From: Micromonospora endolithica
Lineage (GTDB): Bacteria > Actinomycetota > Actinomycetes > Mycobacteriales > Micromonosporaceae
Reading direction: 5' to 3'
Assembly: GCF_003626595.1 (NCBI RefSeq)
Contig: NZ_RBAK01000003.1
Span: 186,001 to 250,000, forward strand
DNA length: 64,000 nt
In this document: positions 34,359 to 45,123 of the stretch, piece after piece
Position numbering within the stretch: the first letter of the stretch is position 1
Layout of the letters: the number at the start of each line of letters is the position of its first letter
The notes under the pieces: model-generated
Databases searched by the model: none
Seen by the model: the letters and a program-made list of their open reading frames with translations, nothing else
Told to the model about the DNA's origin: nothing
Made by a program: the position numbers and the translations under genes

Positions 34359-35036
34359 ATGGGTATCGAGGAGAAGCTCCCCGCCGGTGTCCTGCTCACC
34401 TCGGTGGAGAAGCTGGTCAACTGGTCGCGGAAGTCGTCGGTCTGGGGCGCCACGTTCGGCCTGGCCTGCTGCGCGATCGAGATGATGGCCGCCGGCGGGC
34501 CGCACTACGACATGGGCCGCTGGGGCATGGAGGTCTTCCGGGCCTCGCCCCGGCAGGCCGACCTCATGATCGTGGCCGGCCGGGTGAGCCAGAAGATGGC
34601 CCCGGTGCTGCGCCAGATCTACGACCAGATGGCCGAGCCCCGCTGGGTGCTCTCGATGGGCGTCTGCGCCAGCAGTGGCGGCATGTTCAACAACTACGCG
34701 ATCGTCCAGGGCGTGGACCACGTCGTGCCGGTCGACATGTACCTGCCCGGCTGCCCACCCCGGCCGGAGATGCTGATCGACGCGATCCTCAAGCTCCGCG
34801 AGAAGATCATGCACGAGCCGCTGGGCCCGAACGGCCGCAAGATGCTCCAGGCCCGCCAGGAACGCGGCGACGTTCCGGTGGTGCCGTACGGCTCGATGCC
34901 GTCGTCGTACCGAAGCGACAAGGCCCGGCGCGCCGAGTGGACCAGGGCGGTCCGCGAGGGGCGCGAGGAGCAACTGCGCATCGAGAACTGGATGAAGGCC
35001 CAGAACCACCTGCACGCGCACGGGGGTGTGAAGTGA
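34359..35036 (+). CDS. nuoB: NADH-quinone oxidoreductase subunit B (N2 cluster)
   Basis: A 225-residue peripheral subunit that holds the terminal [4Fe-4S] cluster N2, which reduces menaquinone. Ligands are the adjacent Cys37-Cys38 ([10 protein letters not shown]), Cys103 (MGVCASSGG) and Cys132 (LPGCPPRPE). A C-terminal extension of about 50 residues ([21 protein letters not shown] onward) is usual in actinobacteria. GGGAGG precedes the ATG. The stop overlaps the nuoC start (GTGA). Confidence 0.97.
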   Translation: MGIEEKLPAGVLLTSVEKLVNWSRKSSVWGATFGLACCAIEMMAAGGPHYDMGRWGMEVFRASPRQADLMIVAGRVSQKMAPVLRQIYDQMAEPRWVLSMGVCASSGGMFNNYAIVQGVDHVVPVDMYLPGCPPRPEMLIDAILKLREKIMHEPLGPNGRKMLQARQERGDVPVVPYGSMPSSYRSDKARRAEWTRAVREGREEQLRIENWMKAQNHLHAHGGVK

Positions 35037-35758
35037 CCGCGCCTGACGACCGGGGCGTGCCGGTACCGGTGACGCCGGCCGGCGCCACCAGCGGAGCGCC
35101 GGCCGAGTACCCGCCGGCCAGTCCGGCCGGCCGGGGCATGTTCGGCAACCAGGGCACCGGCGACGTCTCCGGCTACGGCGGCCTGGTCCGCCCGCGCCGG
35201 ACGATCGAGGGCGCGACCCGGCCGTACGGCGGCTGGTTCGACGAGGTGACCGACGCGCTGGAGGAGGCCTACCCGGCGTTCGGCGACGCGATCGAAAAGG
35301 TCGTGATCGACCGCGGCGAGCTGACCCTGCACGTACGCCCGGAGCGGATCGCCGAGGTCTGCCAGGCGATGCGGGACGACCTGGCACTGCGCTTCGAGCT
35401 GTGCTCCTCGGTGTCCGGGGTGGACTACCTCGGCGCGGACGCCCGCCGGCTGCACGTCGTCTACCAGCTCACCTCGATGACGTACCGGCGTCGGGTCCGG
35501 CTGGAGGCCGCGGTCTCCGCCGAGGACCCGCACCTGCCCAGCGTGACCGCCGTCTACCCGACCGCCGACTGGCAGGAGCGGGAGGCGTACGACATGTTCG
35601 GCATCGTCTTCGACGGCCACCCCAACCTGACCCGGATCCTCATGCCGGACGACTGGGAGGGCCACCCCCAGCGCAAGGACTACCCGCTCGGCGGCGTACC
35701 CGTCGAGTACAAGGGCGCCGAGATCCCGCCGCCGGACCAGCGGAGGTCGTACCAGTGA
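35033..35758 (+). CDS. nuoC: NADH-quinone oxidoreductase subunit C
   Basis: A 241-residue peripheral subunit (30 kDa type). It has a disordered N-terminus of about 45 Pro/Gly-rich residues, then the domain from [17 protein letters not shown] onward. The family signature is [47 protein letters not shown]. It contacts NuoD and NuoB around the quinone site. GTG 35033 overlaps the nuoB stop, and its own stop overlaps nuoD (GTGA). Confidence 0.96.
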   Translation: MTAPDDRGVPVPVTPAGATSGAPAEYPPASPAGRGMFGNQGTGDVSGYGGLVRPRRTIEGATRPYGGWFDEVTDALEEAYPAFGDAIEKVVIDRGELTLHVRPERIAEVCQAMRDDLALRFELCSSVSGVDYLGADARRLHVVYQLTSMTYRRRVRLEAAVSAEDPHLPSVTAVYPTADWQEREAYDMFGIVFDGHPNLTRILMPDDWEGHPQRKDYPLGGVPVEYKGAEIPPPDQRRSYQ

Positions 35759-37080
35759 CCACTTCCAACTACGCGACCGAGCGGGACACCACCGAGGGCA
35801 AGGTCTTCACCGTCACCGGTGGGGACTGGGACGAGGTGGTGTCCGGCACCGACCCGATCAACGACGAGCGGATCGTCGTCAACATGGGCCCGCAGCACCC
35901 CTCCACCCACGGGGTGCTCCGGCTGATCCTGGAGCTGGAGGGCGAGACGGTCCGCGAGGCCCGCTCGGTCGTCGGCTACCTGCACACCGGCATCGAGAAG
36001 AACCTGGAATACCGCAACTGGGTGCAGGGCTCGACCTTCGTGACCCGGATGGACTACCTGTCGCCGCTGTTCAACGAGACGGCGTACAGCCTCGCGGTGG
36101 AGAAGCTGCTCGGCATCGAGGAGCAGATCACCGAGCGGGCCACCACCATCCGGGTGCTGATGATGGAGCTGAACCGCATCTCCTCGCACCTGGTGTGGCT
36201 GGCCACCACCGGCATGGAGCTCGGCGCGATCTCGATCATGCTGTACGGCTTCCGCGAGCGGGAGTACATCCTCGACATCTTCGAGAACATCACCGGCCTG
36301 CGGATGAACCACGCGTACGTCCGGCCGGGCGGGGTCGCCCAGGACGTGCCGGACGAGGCGATCGTCAAGATCCGCGAGTTCCTGAAGATGATGCCGAAGA
36401 AGCTCAAGGAGTACGAGGACCTCCTCTCCGGCCAGCCGATCTGGACCGAGCGTACGAAGAACGTCGCGGTGCTGGACGTGACCGGCTGCCTGGCGCTCGG
36501 CGTCACCGGGCCGGTGCTGCGGTCCGCCGGTCTCGCCTGGGACCTGCGCAAGACCATGCCCTACTGCGGCTACGAGACGTACGAGTTCGACGTGCCGACG
36601 CACCCCGACGGTGACGTGTGGGGCCGCTACCTGGTCCGGCTCGCCGAGATGCGCGAGTCGCTCAAGCTGGTCGAGCAGGCGCTGGACCGGCTGCGGCCGG
36701 GCCCGGTGATGGTCGCCGACAAGAAGATCGCCTGGCCGGCGCAGCTCGCCATCGGGGTGGACGGCATGGGCAACTCGCTGGAGCACGTCGCCAAGATCAT
36801 GGGTCAGTCGATGGAGTCGCTGATCCACCACTTCAAGCTCGTCACCGAGGGCTTCCGGGTGCCGCCGGGGCAGGTCTACGTCGGCATCGAGTCGCCGCGC
36901 GGGGAGCTGGGCGTGCACGCCGTCTCCGACGGTGGCACCAGGCCGTACCGGGTGCACTACCGGGAGCCGAGCTTCGTCAACCTCCAGGCCCTGCCGGCGA
37001 TGGCCGAGGGCGGCCTGATCGCCGACGTGATCGCCGGCGGCGCCTCGCTGGACCCCGTCATGGGAGGTTGCGACCGATGA
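35755..37080 (+). CDS. nuoD: NADH-quinone oxidoreductase subunit D
   Basis: A 441-residue 49-kDa subunit forming the quinone cavity with NuoB. Key stretches are [22 protein letters not shown] (quinone-site His), [16 protein letters not shown], and [14 protein letters not shown]. The C-terminus has [62 protein letters not shown] start overlaps nuoC; stop overlaps nuoE (ATGA). Confidence 0.97.
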   Translation: MTTSNYATERDTTEGKVFTVTGGDWDEVVSGTDPINDERIVVNMGPQHPSTHGVLRLILELEGETVREARSVVGYLHTGIEKNLEYRNWVQGSTFVTRMDYLSPLFNETAYSLAVEKLLGIEEQITERATTIRVLMMELNRISSHLVWLATTGMELGAISIMLYGFREREYILDIFENITGLRMNHAYVRPGGVAQDVPDEAIVKIREFLKMMPKKLKEYEDLLSGQPIWTERTKNVAVLDVTGCLALGVTGPVLRSAGLAWDLRKTMPYCGYETYEFDVPTHPDGDVWGRYLVRLAEMRESLKLVEQALDRLRPGPVMVADKKIAWPAQLAIGVDGMGNSLEHVAKIMGQSMESLIHHFKLVTEGFRVPPGQVYVGIESPRGELGVHAVSDGGTRPYRVHYREPSFVNLQALPAMAEGGLIADVIAGGASLDPVMGGCDR

Positions 37081-38228
37081 GCACGACGTTCACCGACGAG
37101 ACCCGGGAGCGGGCGCGGGAGATCATCGCCCGCTACCCGGCGGACCGGTCCCGCTCGGCGCTGCTGCCGCTGCTGCACCTGGTGCAGGCCGAGGAGGGTT
37201 ACGTCTCCCCGGCCGGCGTCGCGTTCTGCGCCGAGGTGCTCGGCCTGAACAAGGCCCAGGTCGGCGCGGTCGCGACGTTCTACACGATGTACAAGCGCCG
37301 GCCCACCGGTGACTGGCTGGTCAGCGTCTGCACCAACACGATGTGCAACGTGCTGGGCGGCCAGCAGGTCTACGACACCCTCGCCGAGCACCTGGGCGTC
37401 GGGCACGACGAGACCACCGCCGACGGCACGATCACCCTGGAGCACGCCGAGTGCCTCGCGGCCTGCGACTACGGCCCGGTGATGACGGTCAACTACGACT
37501 TCTTCGACAACGTTGACCCGGGCACCGCGGTCGGCGTCGTCGACGAGCTGCGGGCGGGCGGGCGGCCGATGCCGACCCGGGGCGCGCGGCTCTGCACGCT
37601 CAAGGAGATGGCCGTCCAGCTCGCCGGGTTCGCCGACGAGCGGGACGGCGCGGTCGCCGACGGGCAGCCGGGGGAGGCGACCCTGCGGGGGCTGCGCCTG
37701 GCCGAGCAGCACGGCATCTCGGTGCCGGGCTTCGACCCGAACACGCCGATCCGCAGCAAGGCGGAGGCGGACAAGGCGGCCGCCGAGGCCAAGGCGAAGG
37801 CCGAGGCCGCGAAGCCGGCGCCCGCTCCGGTCCAGGCGAAGGGCGGCGACGGCGCGTCCACCCCGACGGGTGCGCCGGGCAACGCCGGTGCCGGCGAGCC
37901 GGCACCCGCCGCCGCGGCCACCGGCAGCACCGCGCCGGACGTCAAGGCGCCGGACGACAAGTCACCGGAGATCCGGGCGGCCGAGACGCGGCAGCCGGAC
38001 GCGCGGACCGCCGTCCCGGACGCCCCGGGCACCAAGATCCCGAACGACACCACCGCCCCGGCGACCCGGGACGCCCAGGAGGCCGAGGCCGCCGGTGCGG
38101 CGGCCAACGCCCCCGCCGGTGACGGCAAGCCCGCGGGCGACCAGGCCGCGGCGCAGGAGCGCAACCTCAAGGACGCCGAGGCCGGCACCGGCCCGGCCGT
38201 CGCGAGCGAGACGGGGGACCAGAAGTGA
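37077..38228 (+). CDS. nuoE: NADH-quinone oxidoreductase subunit E with long disordered C-terminal extension
   Basis: The 24-kDa-type subunit with a thioredoxin-like [2Fe-2S] domain: Cys85 and Cys90 (VCTNTMC), Cys126 and Cys130 ([11 protein letters not shown]). The core ends near residue 180. The gene encodes 383 residues, well beyond the usual 160-260. From about 228 the sequence is low-complexity Ala/Pro/Lys/Asp ([19 protein letters not shown], then [24 protein letters not shown]). This tail has normal codon bias, stays in frame and ends at a GTGA overlap with nuoF, so it is genuine rather than a frameshift. A tail may act as a linker inside the NuoEFG arm. Confidence 0.95.
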   Translation: MSTTFTDETRERAREIIARYPADRSRSALLPLLHLVQAEEGYVSPAGVAFCAEVLGLNKAQVGAVATFYTMYKRRPTGDWLVSVCTNTMCNVLGGQQVYDTLAEHLGVGHDETTADGTITLEHAECLAACDYGPVMTVNYDFFDNVDPGTAVGVVDELRAGGRPMPTRGARLCTLKEMAVQLAGFADERDGAVADGQPGEATLRGLRLAEQHGISVPGFDPNTPIRSKAEADKAAAEAKAKAEAAKPAPAPVQAKGGDGASTPTGAPGNAGAGEPAPAAAATGSTAPDVKAPDDKSPEIRAAETRQPDARTAVPDAPGTKIPNDTTAPATRDAQEAEAAGAAANAPAGDGKPAGDQAAAQERNLKDAEAGTGPAVASETGDQK

Positions 38229-39541
38229 CCACTCCCCGGCCGGAGACGCTGGCCAAGCTGACGCCGGTGCTGACCAAGCGCTGGCTCTCCCCGGACGCCT
38301 GGCGGATCGGCACCTACGAGAAGCTGGACGGGTACGCGGCGCTGCGCAAGGCGCTCAAGGCCCACCCGGACGACCTCATCCAACTGGTCAAGGACTCCGG
38401 CCTGCGCGGCCGGGGCGGCGCCGGCTTCCCCACCGGCCTGAAGTGGGGCTTCATCCCGCAGGGCGACGGCAAGCCGCACTACCTCGTGGTGAACGCCGAC
38501 GAGGGCGAGCCGGGCACCTGCAAGGACCTGCCGCTGATGACCCACGATCCGCACTCGCTGATCGAGGGTGTGATCATCGCGTCGTACGCGATCCGCGCCA
38601 ACCGGGCTTACATCTACATCCGGGGCGAGGCCGTGCACGCCGCGCGCCGGCTGCGCAACGCGGTGCAGGAGGCGTACGCCAAGGGCTACCTCGGCACGAA
38701 CATCCTGCGCAGCGGCTTCGACCTGGAGCTGGTGGTGCACTCGGGCGCCGGGGCGTACATCTGCGGTGAGGAGACGGCGCTGCTGGACTCGCTGGAGGGC
38801 TTCCGGGGCCAGCCGCGGCTGCGCCCGCCGTTCCCGGCGACCCACGGCCTGTACGCGTGCCCGACGGTGGTCAACAACGTCGGCACGATCGCCAGCGTGC
38901 CGTACGTCGTGCTGGGCGGCGCGGACTGGTGGAAGAGCATGGGCACGGAGAAGTCCTCCGGGCCGATGATCTACTCGCTCTCCGGGCGGATCGCCAACCC
39001 CGGCCAGTACGAGTGCGGGCTGGGCATCACGCTGCGCGAGCTGATCGAGCTGGCCGGTGGCATGCAGCCGGGGCACAACCTCAAGTTCTGGACGCCGGGT
39101 GGCTCCTCGACGCCGCTGCTCACCGCCGAGCACCTCGACGTGCCGCTGGACTTCGAGGGGGTGGCCGCCGCCGGTTCGATCCTCGGCACCACGGCCACGC
39201 AGATCTTCTCCGACCAGGACTGCCCGGTCTACGCGACGTACCGGTGGCTGGAGTTCTACCACCACGAGTCGTGCGGCAAGTGCACCCCGTGCCGGGAGGG
39301 CAACTACTGGATGGTCCGGGTCTACCGGCGGATCCTGGCCGGCCAGGGCACCCACGAGGACCTGGAGACCCTGCTCGACACCTGCGACAACATCCTCGGC
39401 CGCTCGTTCTGCGGCCTGGGTGACGGCGCGACCAGCCCGGTGACCTCGTCGCTGAAGTACTTCAAGCAGGACTACCTCGACTACATCGAGGGCCGTACCG
39501 CGCCGAAGCTGTCCGACAAGCAGCTGGTGGGAGCTCACTGA
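38225..39541 (+). CDS. nuoF: NADH-quinone oxidoreductase subunit F (NADH/FMN-binding)
   Basis: A 438-residue subunit that oxidises NADH through FMN. Landmarks are the glycine-rich FMN/NADH segment [43 protein letters not shown], and [24 protein letters not shown]. The N3 [4Fe-4S] ligands are in [15 protein letters not shown] (about 351-357) plus the Cys of [11 protein letters not shown] start overlaps nuoE; stop and nuoG start overlap as TGATG. Confidence 0.97.
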   Translation: MTTPRPETLAKLTPVLTKRWLSPDAWRIGTYEKLDGYAALRKALKAHPDDLIQLVKDSGLRGRGGAGFPTGLKWGFIPQGDGKPHYLVVNADEGEPGTCKDLPLMTHDPHSLIEGVIIASYAIRANRAYIYIRGEAVHAARRLRNAVQEAYAKGYLGTNILRSGFDLELVVHSGAGAYICGEETALLDSLEGFRGQPRLRPPFPATHGLYACPTVVNNVGTIASVPYVVLGGADWWKSMGTEKSSGPMIYSLSGRIANPGQYECGLGITLRELIELAGGMQPGHNLKFWTPGGSSTPLLTAEHLDVPLDFEGVAAAGSILGTTATQIFSDQDCPVYATYRWLEFYHHESCGKCTPCREGNYWMVRVYRRILAGQGTHEDLETLLDTCDNILGRSFCGLGDGATSPVTSSLKYFKQDYLDYIEGRTAPKLSDKQLVGAH

Positions 39542-42063
39542 TGACGGACGTAGCCAAGCAGACCGAGACGGTCACGCTCACCATCGACGGCGTCGAGGTC
39601 ACCGCTCCGAAGGGGGCCCTGCTGATCCGGGTCGCCGAGCAGCTGGGCACCGAGATCCCCCGGTTCTGCGACCACCCGCTGCTGGCTCCGGCCGGCGCCT
39701 GCCGGCAGTGCCTGGTCGAGGTGGAGGGGCAGCGCAAGCCGGTCGCCTCCTGCACCCAGACGGTCGCCGACGGCATGGTGGTCCGCACCCAGCTCACCTC
39801 TCCGGTCGCCAAGAAGGCGCAGGAGGGGGTCATGGAGCTGCTGCTGATGAACCACCCGCTCGACTGCCCGATGTGCGACAAGGGCGGCGAGTGCCCGCTG
39901 CAGAACCAGGCGATGTCCACCGGCCGCACCGACTCGCGGTTCCACGAGCACAAGCGGGAGTACCCGAAGCCGCTGCCGATCAGCACCCAGGTGCTGCTCG
40001 ACCGGGAACGGTGCGTGCTCTGCCAGCGGTGCACCCGGTTCTCCGAGGAGATCGCCGGCGACAAGTTCATCGACCTGATGGGCCGGTCGTCCGCCGAGGA
40101 GATCAACATCTACCGGGACGAGGAGTACGGCACCGACGGCGACGCCGGTGACGTGCCCTTCAACTCGTACTTCTCCGGCAACACCGTGCAGATCTGCCCG
40201 GTGGGGGCGCTGACCGGTGCCCAGTACCGGTTCCGGGCCCGCCCGTTCGACCTGGTCTCCAGCCCCAGCGTCTGCGAGCACTGCTCGGCCGGATGCGCCC
40301 AGCGCACCGACTGGCGGCGCGGCAAGGTGACCCGCCGGCTGGCCGGCGACGACCCGGCGGTCAACGAGGAGTGGAACTGCGACAAGGGGCGGTGGGGCTT
40401 CCAGTACGCCCGCGCCTTCGACCGGCTCACCACCCCGCTGGTCCGCGACGAGCGCACCGGCGAGCTGCGCGAGGCGTCCTGGAGCGAGGCGTTCACCGTG
40501 GCCGCCGAGGGACTGCGGGCGGCCCGGGACGGCGGCCGGGGCACCGCGGTGCTCACCGGCGGCCGGCTGACCGTCGAGGACGCCTACGCGTACGGGAAGT
40601 TCGCCCGGGTGGCCCTCAACACCAACGACATCGACTTCCGGGCCCGACCGGTCTCCCGTGAGGAGTCCGACTTCCTGGCCAGCAGCGTCGCCGGCAACAC
40701 CGACGTGACGTACACCGACGTGGAGAACGCTCCGGCGGTGGTGCTGGTCGGTCTGGAGCCGGAGGAGGAGTGCCCGATCCTCTTCCTGCGCCTGCGCAAG
40801 GCGTACCTGAAGAAGACCCTGACGGTGTACGCGCTGGCGCCGTTCGCCACCCGCGGCCTGGAGAAGCTCGGCGCCAAGCTGGCCCGGGTGGTGCCGGGCG
40901 AGGAGGCCAGCGTGCTCGCCGAGCACGCCACGGTGGCCGAGGCGCTGAGCCAGCCGGGCGCGGTCCTGATCGTCGGCGAGCGGCTCGGCAGCGTGCCGGG
41001 TGGGCTCTCCGCGGCGGCGGCGGTGGCCCGGCGTACCGGCGCGAAGCTGGCCTGGGTGCCGCGGCGGGCGGGTGACCGCGGCGCGGTCGACGCCGGCTGC
41101 CTGCCCAACCTGCTGCCCGGCGGTCGTCCGGTGACCGAGCCGGCCGCCCGGGCCGAACTCGGCGAGGCCTGGGACATCCCGGCGGGGGTGATCCCCAGCC
41201 AGGCCGGCCGGGACACCGACGGCATCCTCACGGCGGCGGCGAACGGCCAGTTGGGCGCGCTGGTGGTGGCCGGGGTCGACCCGGCCGACCTGGCCGACCC
41301 GCGGCTGGCCGAGGCCGCCCTGGACGCGGTGCCCTTCCTGGTCAGCCTGGAGTTGCGGCACAGCGCGGTGGCCCGCCGGGCGGACGTGGTCTTCCCGGTC
41401 GCCCCGGTGGTCGAGAAGGCCGGCAGCTTCCTCGACTGGGAGGGCCGGCTGCGCACCTTCGAGGCGGTGCTGAACACCGCCGCGATGACCGACGGCCGGG
41501 TGCTGGACGCGCTGGCCGCGCAGCTCGACGTGCGACTGGGCACCGGCGACGTGTCGAGCATCCGGCGTGAGCTGGGTGCCCTGCCCCGCACCCGGATCGA
41601 CCGTCCGGCCGCGCCGTCGGTCGAGCCGGCTCCGGTGCCCCACCCGGGTGCCGGCGAGGCGGTACTGGCCACCTGGCACCAGCTGATCGACCTGGGCAGC
41701 CTCACCGACGGCGACGAGCACCTGGCCGGAACCGCCCGGCCACCGGTGGTCCGGCTGGGCAAGGGCACCGCGGAGGCGCTCGGCGTCGCCGACGGTGACC
41801 CGGTGACGGTGGGTACCGACCGGGGTGCGGTCACCCTCCCGGCGGCGGTCACCGAGATGCCGGACGGCGTCGTGTGGCTGCCGACCAACTCGCCGGGCTC
41901 GACCGTCCGGCGCAGCCTCGGCGCCACGTCCGGTGCCGTGGTCCGGGTCTCGGCCGCCGCGGTGGCGGCCGCCGTTCCCCACCAGGCCGACGCGACCGGG
42001 TCGGTCGCGGCGGACGCGGCCGGCCGCCCCGGTCCGCTCCTCAACTCCGGGGGTGTCTCATGA
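39541..42063 (+). CDS. nuoG: NADH-quinone oxidoreductase subunit G
   Basis: The largest peripheral subunit, 840 residues. Its N-terminal ferredoxin-like domain binds [2Fe-2S] ([23 protein letters not shown]), followed by [29 protein letters not shown] and [13 protein letters not shown] for [4Fe-4S] clusters. Then comes a molybdopterin-oxidoreductase-like region with an extra cluster motif VCEHCSAGC. The C-terminal half is the degenerate catalytic domain that no longer binds molybdenum. The stop overlaps nuoH (ATGA). Confidence 0.96.
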   Translation: MTDVAKQTETVTLTIDGVEVTAPKGALLIRVAEQLGTEIPRFCDHPLLAPAGACRQCLVEVEGQRKPVASCTQTVADGMVVRTQLTSPVAKKAQEGVMELLLMNHPLDCPMCDKGGECPLQNQAMSTGRTDSRFHEHKREYPKPLPISTQVLLDRERCVLCQRCTRFSEEIAGDKFIDLMGRSSAEEINIYRDEEYGTDGDAGDVPFNSYFSGNTVQICPVGALTGAQYRFRARPFDLVSSPSVCEHCSAGCAQRTDWRRGKVTRRLAGDDPAVNEEWNCDKGRWGFQYARAFDRLTTPLVRDERTGELREASWSEAFTVAAEGLRAARDGGRGTAVLTGGRLTVEDAYAYGKFARVALNTNDIDFRARPVSREESDFLASSVAGNTDVTYTDVENAPAVVLVGLEPEEECPILFLRLRKAYLKKTLTVYALAPFATRGLEKLGAKLARVVPGEEASVLAEHATVAEALSQPGAVLIVGERLGSVPGGLSAAAAVARRTGAKLAWVPRRAGDRGAVDAGCLPNLLPGGRPVTEPAARAELGEAWDIPAGVIPSQAGRDTDGILTAAANGQLGALVVAGVDPADLADPRLAEAALDAVPFLVSLELRHSAVARRADVVFPVAPVVEKAGSFLDWEGRLRTFEAVLNTAAMTDGRVLDALAAQLDVRLGTGDVSSIRRELGALPRTRIDRPAAPSVEPAPVPHPGAGEAVLATWHQLIDLGSLTDGDEHLAGTARPPVVRLGKGTAEALGVADGDPVTVGTDRGAVTLPAAVTEMPDGVVWLPTNSPGSTVRRSLGATSGAVVRVSAAAVAAAVPHQADATGSVAADAAGRPGPLLNSGGVS

Positions 42064-43406
42064 CCTTCCTCGCGCAGGACCCGACCCTGGCCGACTTCGG
42101 CCGGGACCCGTGGTGGCTGGTTCTCGGCAAGGTCGTCTTCGCGTTCGCGTTCGGTCTGGTCGCCACCCTGCTCGGCGTCTGGTTCGAGCGACGTGTCGTC
42201 GGCTTCATGCAGGTGCGGCCCGGTCCCAACCAGGTCGGCCCGTTCGGTCTGCTGCAGACCCTCGCCGACGGTTTGAAGATGGCCTTCAAGGAGGACATCC
42301 TCCCGAAGGCGGCGGACAAGGTCGTCTACTTCTTCGCACCGGTCATCTCGGTGGTCTGCGCGGTCACCGCGCTGTCGGTGATCCCGTTCGGCCCGATGGT
42401 CAGCATCTTCGGCCACCGGACGCCGTTGCAGGTCACCGACGTGCCGGTCGCGGTGTTGCTGGTGCTGGCGTGCTCGTCGATGGCGGTCTACGGCGTGGTG
42501 CTGGCCGGTTGGGCCTCCGGCTCGACCTACCCGCTGCTCGGTGGTCTGCGCTCCGGAGCGCAGCTGATCTCCTACGAGATCGCGCTGGGCCTCTCCGTGG
42601 TGGCGGTCTTCATGACCGCCGGCACGATGTCGACCAGCGGGATCGTCGCCGAGCAGGGGGCGGGCACCCAGCTCAGTGTGTTCGGCACCGAGATCCCGGC
42701 TCCCGGCTGGTACGCGATCCTGCTCTTCCCGAGCTTCGTCATCTTCTTCATCTCGATCGTCGGTGAGACCAACCGGGCGCCGTTCGACCTGCCCGAGGCG
42801 GAGTCGGAGCTGGTGGCCGGCTTCATGACCGAGTACAGCTCGTTGAAGTTCGCGCTGATCATGCTCTCCGAGTACGTCGCGATGGTCACCATGTCGGCCT
42901 TCACCGTGACGCTGTTCCTCGGCGGCTGGCGGGCGCCGTGGCCGATCACCATCTGGGAGGGCGCCAACTCCGGTTGGTGGCCGCTGCTCTGGTTCTTCGG
43001 CAAGGTCGTCGCGCTGGTGTTCGTCTTCGTCTGGCTGAGGGGCACGCTCCCCCGGATGCGCTACGACCAGTTCATGCGCCTCGGCTGGAAGGTGCTGCTC
43101 CCGATCAACCTGGTGTGGCTCCTGGTGCTCGGTGGGCTGCGCTCGATCGAGGACTGGGACACCCGGAGCAAGCTGATCGCGGTCGGCATCCCGGCCGGCA
43201 TCCTGCTGCTCGCCACGCTCTTCTGGCCGAGCCGCCGGCCGGAGCCGAAGCCGACCGTGCAGGAGCAGGTCGACAACCGTCCGCAGGGCAGCTTCCCGCT
43301 GCCCCCGATGGACCTGCAGGTACCACCGAGCCCGCGCACCCGGCGCGTGGTCGCCGAGCGGGAGCCGGCCAACATCGCCGCCGCCCCGGACTCTCAGGAG
43401 GTGTGA
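42060..43406 (+). CDS. nuoH: NADH-quinone oxidoreductase subunit H
   Basis: A 448-residue membrane subunit with eight or nine helices, linking the peripheral arm to the proton channel. Conserved text: [39 protein letters not shown], and the acidic loop [37 protein letters not shown] near the quinone entry. The last 60 residues form a charged cytoplasmic tail not found in E. coli. ATG overlaps the nuoG stop. Confidence 0.97.
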   Translation: MTFLAQDPTLADFGRDPWWLVLGKVVFAFAFGLVATLLGVWFERRVVGFMQVRPGPNQVGPFGLLQTLADGLKMAFKEDILPKAADKVVYFFAPVISVVCAVTALSVIPFGPMVSIFGHRTPLQVTDVPVAVLLVLACSSMAVYGVVLAGWASGSTYPLLGGLRSGAQLISYEIALGLSVVAVFMTAGTMSTSGIVAEQGAGTQLSVFGTEIPAPGWYAILLFPSFVIFFISIVGETNRAPFDLPEAESELVAGFMTEYSSLKFALIMLSEYVAMVTMSAFTVTLFLGGWRAPWPITIWEGANSGWWPLLWFFGKVVALVFVFVWLRGTLPRMRYDQFMRLGWKVLLPINLVWLLVLGGLRSIEDWDTRSKLIAVGIPAGILLLATLFWPSRRPEPKPTVQEQVDNRPQGSFPLPPMDLQVPPSPRTRRVVAEREPANIAAAPDSQEV

Positions 43407-43407
43407 C

Positions 43408-44049
43408 GTGGGCGCGATCACCGGAACGTTCAAGGGATTCGGTGTCACCTTCTCGCACATGTTCAGGAAGGTCGTCACCACCGACTACCCGTTCAAGCCG
43501 CCGGTGTCGGCGCCGCGCTACCACGGGCGGCACATCCTCAACCGGCACCCGGACGGGCTGGAGAAGTGCATCGGCTGCGAGCTGTGCGCGTGGGCCTGCC
43601 CGGCGGACGCGATCTACGTGGAGGGTGGCGACAACTCCGAGGAGCAGCGTTTCTCCCCGGGGGAGCGGTACGCCAGCATCTACCAGATCAACTACGCCCG
43701 GTGCATCTTCTGCGGGCTGTGCATCGAGGCCTGCCCGACCCGCTCGCTGACCATGAGCAACGAGTACGAGCTGGCCCGGGACAACCGACAGGACCTGATC
43801 TTCACCAAGGAGCAGCTGCTCGCGCCGCTGCTGCCCGGCATGGAGCAGCCGCCGCACCCGATGCGCCTGGGTGACAGCGAGAAGGACTACTACGTCGGTT
43901 CGCTGACCAACCCGGGCACGTCGGCCGGCGCGGAGCGGTCCCCGATGGGCCCCGGCCACTACCAGGTCGAGGAGCATCCCGGGGTGACCTTCCCCGGTGC
44001 CGAGCAGCAGGCCCAGCGGGCCGCCGCCGCCAAGGGAGACGACGCATGA
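43408..44049 (+). CDS. nuoI: NADH-quinone oxidoreductase subunit I
   Basis: A 213-residue peripheral subunit carrying clusters N6a and N6b: two 8Fe-ferredoxin motifs [15 protein letters not shown] and [15 protein letters not shown]. An N-terminal amphipathic helix ([18 protein letters not shown]) contacts the membrane. The C-terminal 60 residues are an extension. GTG 43408 is one base after the nuoH stop; stop overlaps nuoJ (ATGA). Confidence 0.97.
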   Translation: MGAITGTFKGFGVTFSHMFRKVVTTDYPFKPPVSAPRYHGRHILNRHPDGLEKCIGCELCAWACPADAIYVEGGDNSEEQRFSPGERYASIYQINYARCIFCGLCIEACPTRSLTMSNEYELARDNRQDLIFTKEQLLAPLLPGMEQPPHPMRLGDSEKDYYVGSLTNPGTSAGAERSPMGPGHYQVEEHPGVTFPGAEQQAQRAAAAKGDDA

Positions 44050-44816
44050 CCACGTCCACGTTGCTCGCCGCGGCGGGCGAGGTGTCCGGCGGTGAGGAGG
44101 TCACCTTCTGGATCCTCGCCCCGCTGGCGCTGCTCGGCGCGATCGGGATGATCGCCGCCCGCAACGCCGTGCACTCGGCCCTCTGGCTGGTGCTGACCAT
44201 GCTCTGCCTGGGCGTGTTCTACGTGCTCCAGGCCGGGCCGTTCATCGGCATGGTGCAGATCATCGTCTACACCGGCGCCATCATGATGCTGTTCCTGTTC
44301 GTGCTGATGCTGGTCGGCCGGGACGCCTCCGACTCGCTGATCGAGACCCTGCGGGGCCAGCGGGTCGCGGCGATCGTGCTGGGACTCGGCTTCGCCGGCC
44401 TGGTCGGCGGCGGTCTGTGGCGCGGCCTGCAGGGCAGCGCGGCGGTCGGCCTGGAGCAGGCCAACGCCGAGGGCAACGTGCAGGGCATCGCGCGGTTGCT
44501 CTTCACCAAGTACGTGCTCGCCTTCGAGCTGACCTCGGCCCTGCTCATCACCGCCGCGGTCGGCGCGATGGTGCTGGCGCACATCGAGCGGCGCAAGGAG
44601 GACCGGATGGACCAGATCGCCACCATGAAGGCGCGGTTCGCCCCCGGCAACTACCCCGGCCCGAAGCCCGGCCCGGGCGTTTTCGCCACCTCGTCCTCGG
44701 TGGCCACGCCGGCCCGCCTGCCCGACGGCCGGCTGACCGACCGCGGCACCTCGGACATCCTGCCGGTGCGGGAGCTGACCGCGCAGGAGACCTCCCTGAA
44801 GGGGACGGACAAGTGA
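44046..44816 (+). CDS. nuoJ: NADH-quinone oxidoreductase subunit J
   Basis: A 256-residue membrane subunit with five helices, including [45 protein letters not shown], the pi-bulge helix that takes part in coupling. The C-terminus has a soluble tail of about 75 residues ([20 protein letters not shown] onward), longer than the E. coli protein. ATG overlaps the nuoI stop; stop overlaps nuoK (GTGA). Confidence 0.96.
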   Translation: MTTSTLLAAAGEVSGGEEVTFWILAPLALLGAIGMIAARNAVHSALWLVLTMLCLGVFYVLQAGPFIGMVQIIVYTGAIMMLFLFVLMLVGRDASDSLIETLRGQRVAAIVLGLGFAGLVGGGLWRGLQGSAAVGLEQANAEGNVQGIARLLFTKYVLAFELTSALLITAAVGAMVLAHIERRKEDRMDQIATMKARFAPGNYPGPKPGPGVFATSSSVATPARLPDGRLTDRGTSDILPVRELTAQETSLKGTDK

Positions 44817-45112
44817 CACCCGACTACTACCTGGTGTTGGCCGCCGTGCTGTTCACCATCGGCGCGGCCGGCGTGCTCGTCCGGCGCAACGCGATCGTGC
44901 TGTTCATGTGCGTCGAGCTGATGCTCAACGCCGCCAACCTGACGCTGGTCACCTTCAGCCGGATCAACGGTGACCTCAACGGTCAGATCATGGCGTTCTT
45001 CGTGATGGTGGTGGCCGCGGCCGAGGTCGTGGTCGGTCTCGCCATCATCATGTCGATCTTCCGGACCCGGCGCTCTGCCAGCGTCGACGACGCCAACCTG
45101 CTGAAGTACTAG
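44813..45112 (+). CDS. nuoK: NADH-quinone oxidoreductase subunit K
   Basis: A 99-residue, three-helix membrane subunit with the two conserved membrane glutamates ([19 protein letters not shown] and [15 protein letters not shown]). GTG overlaps the nuoJ stop. nuoL begins 11 bases after its stop. Confidence 0.97.
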   Translation: MTPDYYLVLAAVLFTIGAAGVLVRRNAIVLFMCVELMLNAANLTLVTFSRINGDLNGQIMAFFVMVVAAAEVVVGLAIIMSIFRTRRSASVDDANLLKY

Positions 45113-45123
45113 AGGGGCCTGCG

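Noticed and set aside
39535..43481. Very long minus-strand open frames opposite nuoG and nuoH
   Set aside because: Both overlap canonical complex I subunits and their proteins are Arg/His/Gly-rich without recognisable domains.
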